From assembly GCA_016931215.1 (NCBI GenBank), contig JAFGFD010000135.1, forward strand, positions 1 through 38,118: a stretch of 38,118 nucleotides of DNA, read 5' to 3'. The number at the start of each line of letters is the position of its first letter. Positions within the stretch are counted from its first letter, which is position 1. The DNA is from Candidatus Omnitrophota bacterium (lineage in GTDB: Bacteria; Omnitrophota; Gorgyraeia; JAHIPI01). Of the stretch, positions 24,792 to 32,355 are shown one piece after another. Below the pieces are notes generated by a model. That model was given only the letters and a program-made list of their open reading frames with translations, had not been told where the DNA came from and made no database searches. The position numbers and the translations under genes are program-made.

Positions 24792-25436
24792 CTATTTATT
24801 CTTCTTATGTAAACCAATAAGTTCTCTTGCCTTCTCAACGGCGCTGGATGCATCTTTTGCATATCCGTCTGCCCCAATAGAACGGGCGAATTCATCCGTT
24901 ATCGGAGCTCCGCCCACCATTGTCTTTACCCGATTTCCGAGGCCCTGTTCCTTCAAACGCTCGATAACATGTTTCATCACCCCCATGGAAGTCGTCAAAA
25001 GACTGGACATCGCGATTATATTCATCTCTTCTTGTTTCGCGGCATCTATAAATTTCTCAACCGGCACATCTATGCCCAAATCCATGACTTCGAAGCCCGC
25101 TCCCCTAAACATCATCGCGACCAAATTCTTGCCTATATCGTGCAGGTCCCCTTTTACCGTGCCGATGCAGACCTTCGCCAAGGGCCGTATTCCGCTTGCC
25201 GAAAGCAGAGGTTCCAGAATATTCAGCCCTGCGTGCATAGCCTTGGCCGATATGAGAACCTCGGGTATGAATATCTCATTTTCCCTGAACTTGGCGCCGA
25301 CATCATCCATTCCTTTTATTAAAGTATCCAGAACCGTCTTTACGCCGTTTCCCTCATCGAGAGCCTGCTTTGTAAGCTCGCTGACTCTACCTATCTCGCC
25401 ATTGTTCAAGGCCTCTATAATAGACTCGAGCTTCAT
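24792..25436 (-). CDS. Corrinoid (B12-binding) protein of methyltransferase systems, MtbC/MtaC-like
   Basis: Methyl-carrier protein of about 214 residues. The first 85 residues form the helical cap (LESIIEALNNGEIGRVSELTKQALDEG, GAKFRENEIFIPEVLISAKAM). The Rossmann B12 domain follows with GTVKGDLHDIGKNLVAMM, whose DxHxxG motif (about residues 97-102) supplies the lower-axial histidine, then AMSSLLTTSMGVMKHVI and VGGAPITDEFARSIGADGY. The ORF track begins 26 residues earlier at a GTG inside a repeat. I place the start at ATG 25436, which has GAAAGGA five bases upstream. No cognate methyltransferase or reactivase gene is nearby, so the methyl donor (methylamine, methanol or methoxy compound) is unknown. 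Confidence 0.88.
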   Translation of the reverse strand: MKLESIIEALNNGEIGRVSELTKQALDEGNGVKTVLDTLIKGMDDVGAKFRENEIFIPEVLISAKAMHAGLNILEPLLSASGIRPLAKVCIGTVKGDLHDIGKNLVAMMFRGAGFEVMDLGIDVPVEKFIDAAKQEEMNIIAMSSLLTTSMGVMKHVIERLKEQGLGNRVKTMVGGAPITDEFARSIGADGYAKDASSAVEKARELIGLHKKNK

Positions 25437-25468
25437 ATGCATCCTTTCGCCAATATAGCTAACTTCGC

Positions 25469-25571
25469 TAAACGGGACATCTTCTTCGAAAATGTCCCGT
25501 TTAAATTCACCCACCGATGCTGCGGGACACTTTCGTTGAAAATGTCCCGTTTAAATTCACCCACCGATGCT
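25469..25571. repeat. Two hairpins with a 34-bp direct repeat (REP/MITE-like element)
   Basis: A 34-bp sequence beginning GAAAATGTCCCGTTTAAATT occurs identically at 25488-25521 and 25538-25571, 50 bases apart. Each copy's left end pairs with a preceding CGGGACA arm: TAAACGGGACATCTTC (25469-25484) with 25488-25503, and CGGGACACTTTC (25523-25534) with 25538-25549. This gives near-perfect stems of 16 and 12 bp with 3-base loops. The second copy ends on the last base of the DUF1015 stop codon. It resembles palindromic ends of a mobile or REP-type element. No transposase gene is present. Confidence 0.8.
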
Positions 25572-26863
25572 TAAAACTTGTTCATGACGAGGCCTGTCAA
25601 TAGCTTCGGATAAAAATATGTCGACTTATGAGGCATCCTATCGCCCGATCTCGCTATATTGCGCACCTCTATTACCTTGGTGGGTAGCTGGAAAAATGCC
25701 GCTTCGCACTCGCCGCTCTCCACCAGTTTTATTGCGTAATCTTCTTCCCGTGTATAGATAATATTTTTATCGTTGGATAGGTTCCGTTCGATGTTCAAGA
25801 TATGATCAAATATCAAAAAATGCAGAACCGTAACATTCAACCTTTTCCATTCACGCGATTTATCGACCTTTATTACTTCATCCAGCACGGATTCATCCTT
25901 CAATGTCAAGAGGTAGAGCCTCTTGTTCTTGAAATACATTCCGAATGCGTAAGCCTTTTTTTTCTGTTCAAGCCTTTTGAACAATTCATTCTTATCTTTA
26001 ACCGTACTTATGTAAAAATAAGGGCTCAGCTTCTTTTCAATCTCCGAAAAATCCATATTGCCCATATCCCTTACGATTCGATAGGTAGAGAATATGACCA
26101 GATTTTCATCGGTTAGATTGGAGAAGAACGCCATTACATTATCATAGAGCCTTGCCTTGATCCTTCCGAGACGCCTTCTCATCTCATCTCTATAGGCAAG
26201 CGCCACTTCATATCTATGGTGGCCGTCGGCGATAAAGACCTGTTTTGAATCCATGCATCTTTGTATCATCTCAATGCCTCGGGGGTCCGACAGTCTCCAC
26301 AATTTATGCCTTACCCCTTCAAAATGGATGTCGACGATAGGGGAGGCCTTCCGGGCATATCCCTTGATTATTCCTGTCACTTTATTGTGATCGTCCTGAT
26401 AAATGCAGAATATCGGGCTGGTATTGGCTTTTGTCTTCCTTATGAGATTGAGTCGGTCTGCCTTAGGTTTAGAAAAGGTATACTCGTGCGGAAGGACGAG
26501 GCTCGAAGAAGGGTCTTCTATCTTCATCACGGATATGAAGCCTATCCTTTTATTCAATTTACCTCTGTAGAGATACTGCTGCTCGTAGATATATATTGAA
26601 GATCGCTTATCCTGTTTCAATATGCCGTCTCTTAACCATTCAGTAAGATGATCGGCTGCTCTCGTGTACTTATTATTCCTGGGGGTGTCGCCGTCAAATT
26701 CCTTGCCTAAAATTATCCTTACGACATTATTGGGGTGGGTCTTGTATAATTCTTCCCTCATATGGTCGGAGATCACATCATAAGGCGGGGCTGATACAGC
26801 CGCAATATCTTCTATCAATTCAGTGTTGTATAAAATCCCCTTAAATGATTTTATCTTGGCCAT
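25571..26863 (-). CDS. DUF1015 family protein
   Basis: A 430-residue soluble protein of the widespread, functionally unassigned DUF1015 family. Recognised from KIKSFKGILYN, VSAPPYDVISDHMRE, NVVRIILGKE, YEQQYLYRGKLNKRIGFIS, LPHEYTFSKPKADRLNLIRKTKANTSPIF, VFIADGHHRYEVALAYRDE and, near the end, FFQLPTKVIEVRNIARSGDRMPHKSTYFYPKLLTGLV. The IADGHHRYE block is the hallmark and looks like an active site. Length is normal. No established reaction can be given. Its 3' end touches the REP-like repeat, beyond which lies the corrinoid protein gene. Confidence 0.92.
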   Translation of the reverse strand: MAKIKSFKGILYNTELIEDIAAVSAPPYDVISDHMREELYKTHPNNVVRIILGKEFDGDTPRNNKYTRAADHLTEWLRDGILKQDKRSSIYIYEQQYLYRGKLNKRIGFISVMKIEDPSSSLVLPHEYTFSKPKADRLNLIRKTKANTSPIFCIYQDDHNKVTGIIKGYARKASPIVDIHFEGVRHKLWRLSDPRGIEMIQRCMDSKQVFIADGHHRYEVALAYRDEMRRRLGRIKARLYDNVMAFFSNLTDENLVIFSTYRIVRDMGNMDFSEIEKKLSPYFYISTVKDKNELFKRLEQKKKAYAFGMYFKNKRLYLLTLKDESVLDEVIKVDKSREWKRLNVTVLHFLIFDHILNIERNLSNDKNIIYTREEDYAIKLVESGECEAAFFQLPTKVIEVRNIARSGDRMPHKSTYFYPKLLTGLVMNKF

Positions 26864-26882
26864 CTATAGATAATTCCCGATA

Positions 26883-27257
26883 TCAATCTTTCGCGCTCTT
26901 CCTATAAACAAGAGAGCCTAAAATTACTCCCAATGTATCGAAAAGAAAATCCGATACTGTGGCAAATCGGCCCGGTACCACGCTCTGATGAAGCTCGTCC
27001 GTAAAACCATAGAATGTCCCTATGATAAAAGATATTAATATACCGATCTTCCAGGACATGGTCTTATCCGAACCGTGTACGGCCCTCATCAAGAGATAGC
27101 CGAATATCCCATATTCCAGCATGTGAAGCAGCTTGTCTAAATTATCTTCTGCGAATTTCAGGCCAAAGGGCTCTTCCAGTGAAGAGAACCAGAAAATTAA
27201 TATAGCATAAAATATGGGAGGAAGCCAGAATTTTATAAAATGTTTGATTAAATTCAT
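26883..27257 (-). CDS. VanZ-like family membrane protein
   Basis: A small integral membrane protein of 124 residues with about four hydrophobic segments (about 9-24, 48-60, 71-87 and 104-117). DKLLHMLEYGIFGYLLMRA and YGFTDELHQSVVPGRFATVSDFLFDTLGVILG are the VanZ-family signatures, with the conserved DELHQ and D-x-x-x-D acidic residues. VanZ proteins are linked to teicoplanin resistance in one case, but most homologues have no known role and are probably envelope-related. The start codon overlaps the fmdB-like stop in an ATGA junction, so the two are translationally coupled. Confidence 0.88.
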   Translation of the reverse strand: MNLIKHFIKFWLPPIFYAILIFWFSSLEEPFGLKFAEDNLDKLLHMLEYGIFGYLLMRAVHGSDKTMSWKIGILISFIIGTFYGFTDELHQSVVPGRFATVSDFLFDTLGVILGSLVYRKSAKD

Positions 27258-27529
27258 TTTTTAACCGTATTCTGCTGGCAGGCTGCGCAGCCGGGGTCCG
27301 AATCTTTTGCTTTCGGGCACTGAGAAGATCCCTTTTCCTTCTCTTTGCCCCTTTTATAATCCGTTTCGTAGAAGCCCGAACCTTTAAAAATTATACCCGC
27401 GCCGTAACCTATCAATCTTCTAATCTCGGATCTGCATTTCGGGCACTCCTTTAACGGTTCGTCTTTCATGCTCTGAAATGCCTCGAATCTATGTCCGCAT
27501 TTTATGCATTCGTATTCATAAGTCGGCAT
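27254..27529 (-). CDS. FmdB-type zinc-ribbon protein
   Basis: A 91-residue protein starting MPTYEYECIKCGHRFEAFQSM, with a second Cys pair in KECPKCRS, which is the FmdB/CxxC regulatory-protein zinc ribbon. GAGIIFKGSGFYETDYK after it is the family's conserved second half. The C-terminal tail is basic and polar with extra cysteines (CPKAKDSDPGCAACQ), which is common but variable. The function of the family is unsettled; regulation of formamidase in one organism gave the name. Its stop overlaps the VanZ-like start. A heptamer repeat lies 20 bases upstream, and only a weak A-rich ribosome site is visible. Confidence 0.88.
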   Translation of the reverse strand: MPTYEYECIKCGHRFEAFQSMKDEPLKECPKCRSEIRRLIGYGAGIIFKGSGFYETDYKRGKEKEKGSSQCPKAKDSDPGCAACQQNTVKK

Positions 27530-27548
27530 ATTATTTTCTTTCTGTTTC

Positions 27549-27576
27549 GTCGTTCGTCGTGCGTATGTCGTATTGA
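27549..27576. repeat. Degenerate 7-base tandem repeat (locus G, word GTCGTNC)
   Basis: Four in-phase heptamers, GTCGTTC GTCGTGC and GTATGTC GTATTGA, lie between the dnaJ stop and the FmdB-like start. A weak partial complement (CACTACGCATCATCATG, 27588-27604) follows, so a loose hairpin is possible. The 80-base gap holds nothing else recognisable. Confidence 0.5.
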
Positions 27577-27609
27577 GCGAAAGCCTTCACTACGCATCAT
27601 CATGTTTTA

Positions 27610-28779
27610 TCATCTATTTTTATTTACAAATCTCTTTACCGACTCCAAAAATGACTTTCTCATAGGGCTCGATTCATCGCCGATAGACTTTGCAAATACT
27701 TTTAAGGCCTCCTTCTGCTCGGCGTTAAGGTTTTCCGGCACTTCTACGAAGATCCTTACGTGCTCGTCGCCGGTCCCGTAAAAATTCATCCTTGGGAAAC
27801 CTTTCCCCCTTAGCCTGAATATCTTGCCACTCTGAGTGCCGGACGGTATACTCATCTTGACTTTTCCGTCCAGAGTGGGTACATCTATCTCGGCCCCAAA
27901 TACGGCCTGGGGAAAAGTTATCGGGACGCTAACCAGCACGTCATCGCCGTGCCTTTCGAAAAGTTCATGCGGTCTGATATAAATATCGGCGTACAGATCG
28001 CCCCGGTTCCCGCCGGATGTGCCTGCTTCCCCCTCGCCGCTTATCCTAAGCCTAGTGCCCTCATTTACGCCGGCCGGGATTTTTATCTTTATCTTCTTTG
28101 CAACCTTTACCCTGCCGCTGCCGTTACAATCTTTGCATGGGCTCGTTATTATAGTGCCCTCGCCTCCGCAGGCGCTGCATGTCCTCGATACGCTGAAGAA
28201 GCCGCTCGACATCACGACCTGGCCCCTTCCGCCGCATTGGGAGCATTGCTTCTTTTTAGATCCGGGTTTTGCGCCACTTCCCTTGCAGGTAGGGCATATC
28301 TCGTTACGCTTAATCGTTACGGTCTTTTCGACCCCGGTCGCTGCTTCAAGGAATTCTATCTCAAGATTGATCTTGATGCTTGGGCCTCTTCTTGGGCCGC
28401 GGCGCCTTGAAGACGACCCGAAAGCCGTCTCGAATATGCTCCCCCCGAAACCGTTGAATATATCTCCGAGATTAAAATCGCTGAAGATATCCTGGATATC
28501 ATCGAAGTGGGTGAAGTCAGACCAACTGAAGCCTCCGCCGCTAAAAGCGCCCTGTATGCCAGCGTGGCCGAATTGGTCGTAGGTACTTCTCTTATTGGCG
28601 TCGCTTAAGACTTCGTAGGCCTCGGAGACTTCTTTAAACTTCTCCTCGGCCTCTTTTTCTCCTCCCGGATTCTTGTCGGGATGATACTTAAAGGCGAGTC
28701 TCCTATATGCCTTCTTTATATCCTCGGGGCTTGCATCACGCGCAATACCCAGGACTTCATAGTAATCACGTTTTTCCAT
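27610..28779 (-). CDS. dnaJ: Co-chaperone DnaJ
   Basis: Hsp40 of 389 residues that stimulates DnaK ATPase and delivers substrates. The J-domain (about 4-68) has HPD at 33-35. A Gly/Phe-rich linker follows ([30 protein letters not shown]). The zinc-finger region carries all four CxxCxGxG-type units ([32 protein letters not shown]). The C-terminal domains include [21 protein letters not shown] and the [20 protein letters not shown] block, so it is a type I DnaJ. It is the last chaperone gene of the hrcA operon. A heptamer repeat lies directly upstream, and no Shine-Dalgarno sequence is visible before its ATG. Confidence 0.97.
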   Translation of the reverse strand: MEKRDYYEVLGIARDASPEDIKKAYRRLAFKYHPDKNPGGEKEAEEKFKEVSEAYEVLSDANKRSTYDQFGHAGIQGAFSGGGFSWSDFTHFDDIQDIFSDFNLGDIFNGFGGSIFETAFGSSSRRRGPRRGPSIKINLEIEFLEAATGVEKTVTIKRNEICPTCKGSGAKPGSKKKQCSQCGGRGQVVMSSGFFSVSRTCSACGGEGTIITSPCKDCNGSGRVKVAKKIKIKIPAGVNEGTRLRISGEGEAGTSGGNRGDLYADIYIRPHELFERHGDDVLVSVPITFPQAVFGAEIDVPTLDGKVKMSIPSGTQSGKIFRLRGKGFPRMNFYGTGDEHVRIFVEVPENLNAEQKEALKVFAKSIGDESSPMRKSFLESVKRFVNKNR

Positions 28780-28785
28780 GATATT

Positions 28786-28867
28786 TAGCGTTTAGCGTAT
28801 AGCGTTTAGCGTATAGGTTTTTTGTTATAAGAATTACCTCCATGCGCTATCCGTTAGACGCTATACC
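28786..28867. repeat. 7-base tandem repeat in two inverted arms between dnaK and dnaJ (locus C, word NACGCTA)
   Basis: Four nearly perfect heptamers alternate on the plus strand, TAGCGTT TAGCGTA twice, at 28786-28813. The facing arm is GCGCTAT CCGTTAG ACGCTAT (28844-28864), followed by the partial word ACC up to 28867. The right arm abuts the dnaK stop codon and the left arm ends seven bases from the dnaJ ATG, so the intercistronic mRNA can fold into an imperfect hairpin that may adjust the DnaK:DnaJ ratio. Confidence 0.8.
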
Positions 28868-30844
28868 CTATTTCTTCCCCTCGTCCTCGACTTTGTAATC
28901 CGCGTCGACGATGTCTTCGTCATTATTCGTCTTTCTGCCATCCCGGCTCTGTTTTTCATCCTGCCCGGTTCCGGTGCCCTTCGGACCCGATTGAGAAGAC
29001 TGAGACTGTTTCTTCGAAGCCTCTTTATACATCTCCTCAGCCAGTTTATGGCTCGCTTTGGTCAATTCTTCCTGTACCTTCTTGATCTCACTTAAGTCCT
29101 CGCTCGTAAGTTTATCTTTCGCTTTGGAAAGGGCCTCTTCTACCCTCTTCTTTTCGTCTTGAGACACCTTGGAACCGTGTTCCTCCAGACTCTTCTGGAC
29201 CGAATAGACAAGCGTATCGAGCTGATTTCTCGCGTCTATCAACTCGCGCCTCTTTTTGTCCTCCTGCTCGTGGGCCTTTGCCTCGTTCATCATCTTATCT
29301 ATCTCTTCCTTGGATAGCCCGCTGGATGATTCTATTCGTATCTTCTGCTCCTTGCCGGTCGCCTTATCCTTCGCGCTCACATGAACTATGCCGTTTGCGT
29401 CTATATCGAAGGTGACCTCGACTTGCGGAATGCCCCTCGGAGCAGGAGGTATGCCTAACAGATCGAACCTGCCTAAAGTGCGGTTATGTTGGGCTATCTC
29501 CCTTTCGCCCTGGAGTACATGAATGGAGACGGCTGTCTGATTATCGGCAGCGGTAGAGAATATCTGGCTCTTCCTGGTAGGTATAGTGGTATTCCTTTCG
29601 ATAAGTCTTGTCATAACGCCTCCCAGCGTCTCGATGCCAAGGGAAAGTGGTGTAACGTCCAGAAGCAAAATGTCTTTAAGATCGGCGTGGCCTGAGAGGA
29701 TTCCACCCTGGATAGCCGCGCCTACCGCAACCACTTCATCAGGATTTACGCCTTTGTGGGGTTCTTTGCCAAAGAGCTCTTTTACCACGCTCTGTACCTT
29801 GGGCATCCTCGTCTGGCCCCCTACAAGGATAACTTCATCTATGTCGCTGGACGATAGCCCGGCGTCTTCCAATGCCTTAATGCAAGGTCCCTTGGTCCTT
29901 TCGACCAGATCGTCCAACAGCTGCTCCAGTTTTGATCTCGTTAAACTGAGTGTAAGATGTTTAGGGCCGCTCGAATCCGCCGTGATAAAAGGCAGGTTTA
30001 TCTCTGTCTGCATGTTAGTCGACAGCTCGCACTTGGCCTTTTCAGCCGCTTCTTTCAGCCTCTGCAGGGCCATCCTATCGTTCCTCAACTCGATGCCGTT
30101 CTCTTTCTTGAATTCATTCGCTATCCAATCCACTACCTTCTGGTCGAAATTGTCTCCGCCTAAGTGTGTATCGCCATTGGTCGATTTCACCTCAAGCGAA
30201 AGCTGGCCGTCTATCTCGCTCACTTCGAGGATCGATATGTCGAATGTACCGCCTCCCAAATCATACACCGCGATCTTCTCGTTCTTCTTCTTGTCCATAC
30301 CGTACGCGAGGCTTGCCGCTGTCGGCTCATTGATAATCCTCAAGACCTCCAATCCCGCTATCTGTCCGGCATCCTTGGTCGCCTGCCTTTGAGAGTCGTT
30401 GAAATACGCCGGCACGGTGATAACCGCCTTTGTCACCTTCTCGCCGAGATAATCCTCCGCGGTCTGTTTCATCTTCTGAAGTATCATGGCGGAGATCTCC
30501 GGCGGCGTGTAGGTCTTGCCTCTCAATTCGACCACGGCGTTCCCGCTGGAATCCTCGGATACCTTGTACGGCACCAGCTTCTCTTCTTCCTTGACCTCGT
30601 CGTGGCGCCTGCCCATGAAACGCTTTATTGAAAATACGGTGTTGTCGGGGTTGACTACGGCCTGGCGCTTTGCCGGTTGCCCGACCAATCGCTCGCCGCC
30701 TTTGGTGAAACCCACGACGGAGGGCGTGGTGCGCGAACCTTCGGCATTGGTCAACACCGTAGGCTCCTTTCCCTCCATCACCGCAACGCAAGAGTTTGTA
30801 GTCCCAAGGTCTATGCCTATTACCTTACCTTTTGTCTTTGTCAT
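28868..30844 (-). CDS. dnaK: Molecular chaperone DnaK (Hsp70)
   Basis: Full-length Hsp70 of 658 residues. [18 protein letters not shown] is the phosphate-1 motif; [36 protein letters not shown] and [14 protein letters not shown] complete the actin-like ATPase domain. [20 protein letters not shown] begins the substrate-binding beta domain. The alpha-helical lid follows from about residue 500, and a Gly/Gln/Ser-rich tail ends with [18 protein letters not shown], the typical DnaK C-terminus that docks co-chaperones. AAGGAGGG six bases before ATG is one of the strongest ribosome sites in the window, in line with high expression. It is the third gene of the hrcA-grpE-dnaK-dnaJ operon. Confidence 0.98.
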   Translation of the reverse strand: MTKTKGKVIGIDLGTTNSCVAVMEGKEPTVLTNAEGSRTTPSVVGFTKGGERLVGQPAKRQAVVNPDNTVFSIKRFMGRRHDEVKEEEKLVPYKVSEDSSGNAVVELRGKTYTPPEISAMILQKMKQTAEDYLGEKVTKAVITVPAYFNDSQRQATKDAGQIAGLEVLRIINEPTAASLAYGMDKKKNEKIAVYDLGGGTFDISILEVSEIDGQLSLEVKSTNGDTHLGGDNFDQKVVDWIANEFKKENGIELRNDRMALQRLKEAAEKAKCELSTNMQTEINLPFITADSSGPKHLTLSLTRSKLEQLLDDLVERTKGPCIKALEDAGLSSSDIDEVILVGGQTRMPKVQSVVKELFGKEPHKGVNPDEVVAVGAAIQGGILSGHADLKDILLLDVTPLSLGIETLGGVMTRLIERNTTIPTRKSQIFSTAADNQTAVSIHVLQGEREIAQHNRTLGRFDLLGIPPAPRGIPQVEVTFDIDANGIVHVSAKDKATGKEQKIRIESSSGLSKEEIDKMMNEAKAHEQEDKKRRELIDARNQLDTLVYSVQKSLEEHGSKVSQDEKKRVEEALSKAKDKLTSEDLSEIKKVQEELTKASHKLAEEMYKEASKKQSQSSQSGPKGTGTGQDEKQSRDGRKTNNDEDIVDADYKVEDEGKK

Positions 30845-30867
30845 GGCTAATCCCTCCTTAGATTATC

Positions 30868-31431
30868 CTATTTTTTCTTTCCTACCTTCACTATGGCCGG
30901 CCTAAGCAGCCGCCCATTAAGCATGTATCCGGCCTGAACCTCTTCCACTATCTTATGGTCTTTGTCTTCATCCGCCTCAACATGCTCAACGGCGTCGTGC
31001 AAAGTCGGATCGAATTCTTTTCCGAGTGCCTCTATCCGTTCGATGCCTCTCGCCTCCAGAATACGATGAAACTCTTTCTGTATCATCTTTATGCCCTCTA
31101 TCACGTTCTCCACTTTCTGCGTGCCGTTTATGTGCTCCATGGCTCTATCGAAGTTGTCAATAACGTATAACAGCTCGCTTAAGAGATCCTCATTGGCGAA
31201 CTTTACATATTCCTCTTTCTCCTTATTGAATCTCTTGCGGATATTATCGATCTCGGCTTGAGCTCTCAAATATTTATCCTTATAATCCTCTGCGTCTTTC
31301 GTGAAAGCTTTAAGCTTATCTAGCTCGGCCTTGTCGATCAATACCTTCTCTTCTATGCTTTTGCCCTCTTCCTTAGAGCTATCGGCTGTCTTCGCTTTAT
31401 CATTATGTTCCGCTTCTCTCTTATTACTCAC
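30868..31431 (-). CDS. grpE: Nucleotide exchange factor GrpE
   Basis: A 187-residue DnaK nucleotide-exchange factor. A polar, charged N-terminal tail (1-45) leads into the long dimerising coiled coil (LKAFTKDAEDYKDKYLRAQAEIDNIRKRFNKEKEEYVKFANEDLLSELL). The C-terminal beta domain has GIERIEALGKEFDPTLHDAVEHVEADEDKDHKIVEEVQAGYMLNGRLLRPAIVKVGKK, the GrpE signature that contacts DnaK. The start is GTG, one base after the hrcA stop, and its GGAG ribosome site lies inside the last hrcA codons, so translation is coupled to hrcA. Its stop is 23 bases before dnaK. Confidence 0.96.
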   Translation of the reverse strand: MSNKREAEHNDKAKTADSSKEEGKSIEEKVLIDKAELDKLKAFTKDAEDYKDKYLRAQAEIDNIRKRFNKEKEEYVKFANEDLLSELLYVIDNFDRAMEHINGTQKVENVIEGIKMIQKEFHRILEARGIERIEALGKEFDPTLHDAVEHVEADEDKDHKIVEEVQAGYMLNGRLLRPAIVKVGKKK

Positions 31432-31432
31432 T

Positions 31433-32176
31433 TTATATCTCCATATCGTCCAATACCTCTTCTATCGCCTTCGAAACAAAATCGACAAGAGGTATCAAGG
31501 CCGAATAATTCATCCGAACGGGTCCCAATACGCCAAGGCTGCCTTTCCTGGCCTTCTTAATATTATAATTCGCGGTTATCAACGACAGATCCCGAAGAGT
31601 CTCGTTTTTTCCTTCCTCTCCTATGTGTATCTTTACTCCTTCCGTCTGCAGGTCTTCTTCGATAAGGTTGAAGAGTTCCTCCTTTTCGTCGAACAACCTC
31701 AGAAGGTTCTTCATCCTCTCGACATCCTTGAACTCGGGTATGTCGGCCATATTACTGGTGCCTTCCATGTAAAATTTCAGGTTCGATATACAGGCGATAC
31801 CCGCGTAACGCGTCAATTCGGAAAGAAGATGAGATATATAACCCAGCATCTCCTCGAGCGTCTCTATTCTCTTCTTATAATACTCCATCTCGATCATCTG
31901 TTTCCTTTTGTCGGAGATGACATCCAGCTCCATCAGATTATTCACATAGTACCTATAACCGTTGCGTGTCGGTATCCTCCCCGCGGAAGTATGGGGCTTG
32001 GCTATATAGCCCATGTCCTCAAGTTCCCCCATTACGTTTCGTATAGTCGCGCTCGATAATCCAAGGACATCCGATACATGCAGAGACCCTATGGGAGAAG
32101 CTGACTTTATGTGGGAAAGTACGACTATCTTTAAAACGTCCTTTTGTCTATCGTTCAATCTATGCTCTCTTGCCAT
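31433..32176 (-). CDS. hrcA: Heat-inducible transcription repressor HrcA, short form
   Basis: Repressor that binds CIRCE and shuts off the chaperone operon; GroEL normally keeps it active. The N-terminal winged helix is complete (LNDRQKDVLKIVVLSHI, SPIGSLHVSDVLGLSSATIRNVMGELEDMGYIAKPHTSAGRIPT). The C-terminal GAF-like part is also recognisable (FYMEGTSNMADIPEF, VKIHIGEEG, GSLGVLGPVRMNY). The protein is only 247 residues against about 340 in the family. The missing block falls between LTRYAGIACI and FYMEGTSN (near residue 130), where the inserted dimerisation domain normally sits. The frame is open throughout, so this is an internal loss and not a frameshift. AGGG lies upstream of the ATG. Confidence 0.93.
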   Translation of the reverse strand: MAREHRLNDRQKDVLKIVVLSHIKSASPIGSLHVSDVLGLSSATIRNVMGELEDMGYIAKPHTSAGRIPTRNGYRYYVNNLMELDVISDKRKQMIEMEYYKKRIETLEEMLGYISHLLSELTRYAGIACISNLKFYMEGTSNMADIPEFKDVERMKNLLRLFDEKEELFNLIEEDLQTEGVKIHIGEEGKNETLRDLSLITANYNIKKARKGSLGVLGPVRMNYSALIPLVDFVSKAIEEVLDDMEI

Positions 32177-32225
32177 AATCCCTCATTAGCCGTCCGGCAA
32201 AATATAAGCCAAATAAGACAAATGT

Positions 32226-32253
32226 GCCCCCTTGAGCCATATTGATAGGGGGC
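32226..32253 (-). promoter_or_regulatory. GC-rich hairpin in the hrcA leader, adjoining CIRCE
   Basis: GCCCCCT (32226-32232) and AGGGGGC (32247-32253) form a perfect 7-bp stem with a 14-base loop. It starts at the base next to CIRCE and lies about 50 bases before the hrcA start, in the transcribed leader. A 5' hairpin could stabilise the mRNA or lower expression; no run of U follows, so termination is unlikely. Confidence 0.55.
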
Positions 32254-32280
32254 TTAGCACTCTATATAGAAGAGTGCTAA
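32254..32280 (-). promoter_or_regulatory. CIRCE operator (HrcA binding site)
   Basis: TTAGCACTC-N9-GAGTGCTAA is present without a mismatch; the spacer is TATATAGAA. It begins six bases downstream of the promoter -10, over the expected transcription start, and about 80 bases before hrcA. HrcA bound here would block initiation of hrcA-grpE-dnaK-dnaJ and control its own synthesis. Confidence 0.98.
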
Positions 32281-32286
32281 TGTGTT

Positions 32287-32314
32287 ATTTTATCATGCTT
32301 TCATCTTTTGTCAA
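32287..32314 (-). promoter_or_regulatory. Sigma70-type promoter of the hrcA-grpE-dnaK-dnaJ operon
   Basis: Minus-strand TTGACA (32314-32309, perfect -35) and TAAAAT (32292-32287) are 16 bases apart. The start point would fall at the beginning of CIRCE. A housekeeping-type promoter plus HrcA/CIRCE implies control by repression, not by a heat-shock sigma factor. Confidence 0.85.
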
Positions 32315-32355
32315 GAAAAAAATCGTGAAAATTTTGCGCCTCGGTATCGCCGGCG

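Noticed and set aside
25437-25514. N-terminal extension of the corrinoid protein from the GTG at 25514
   Set aside because: The extra 26 residues are encoded by the hairpin/direct-repeat element, and a better start (ATG 25436 with GAAAGGA) lies at the beginning of the conserved helical domain.
25488-25571. CRISPR-like arrangement of two 34-bp repeats
   Set aside because: Only two copies with a 16-base gap that is itself part of a palindrome, and no cas genes.
29586-30392. 268-residue plus-strand ORF opposite dnaK
   Set aside because: Long antisense frames across dnaK are a common result of its codon pattern; no domain is visible.
30327-30791. 154-residue minus-strand ORF inside dnaK
   Set aside because: Same strand but different frame within the highly conserved dnaK ATPase region; low-complexity Arg/Gly-rich shadow.
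32315-32355. Intrinsic terminator after hflX
   Set aside because: A short CGCC/GGCG stem exists, but the run of T lies about 14 bases further on, so it does not fit a standard terminator well enough to call.
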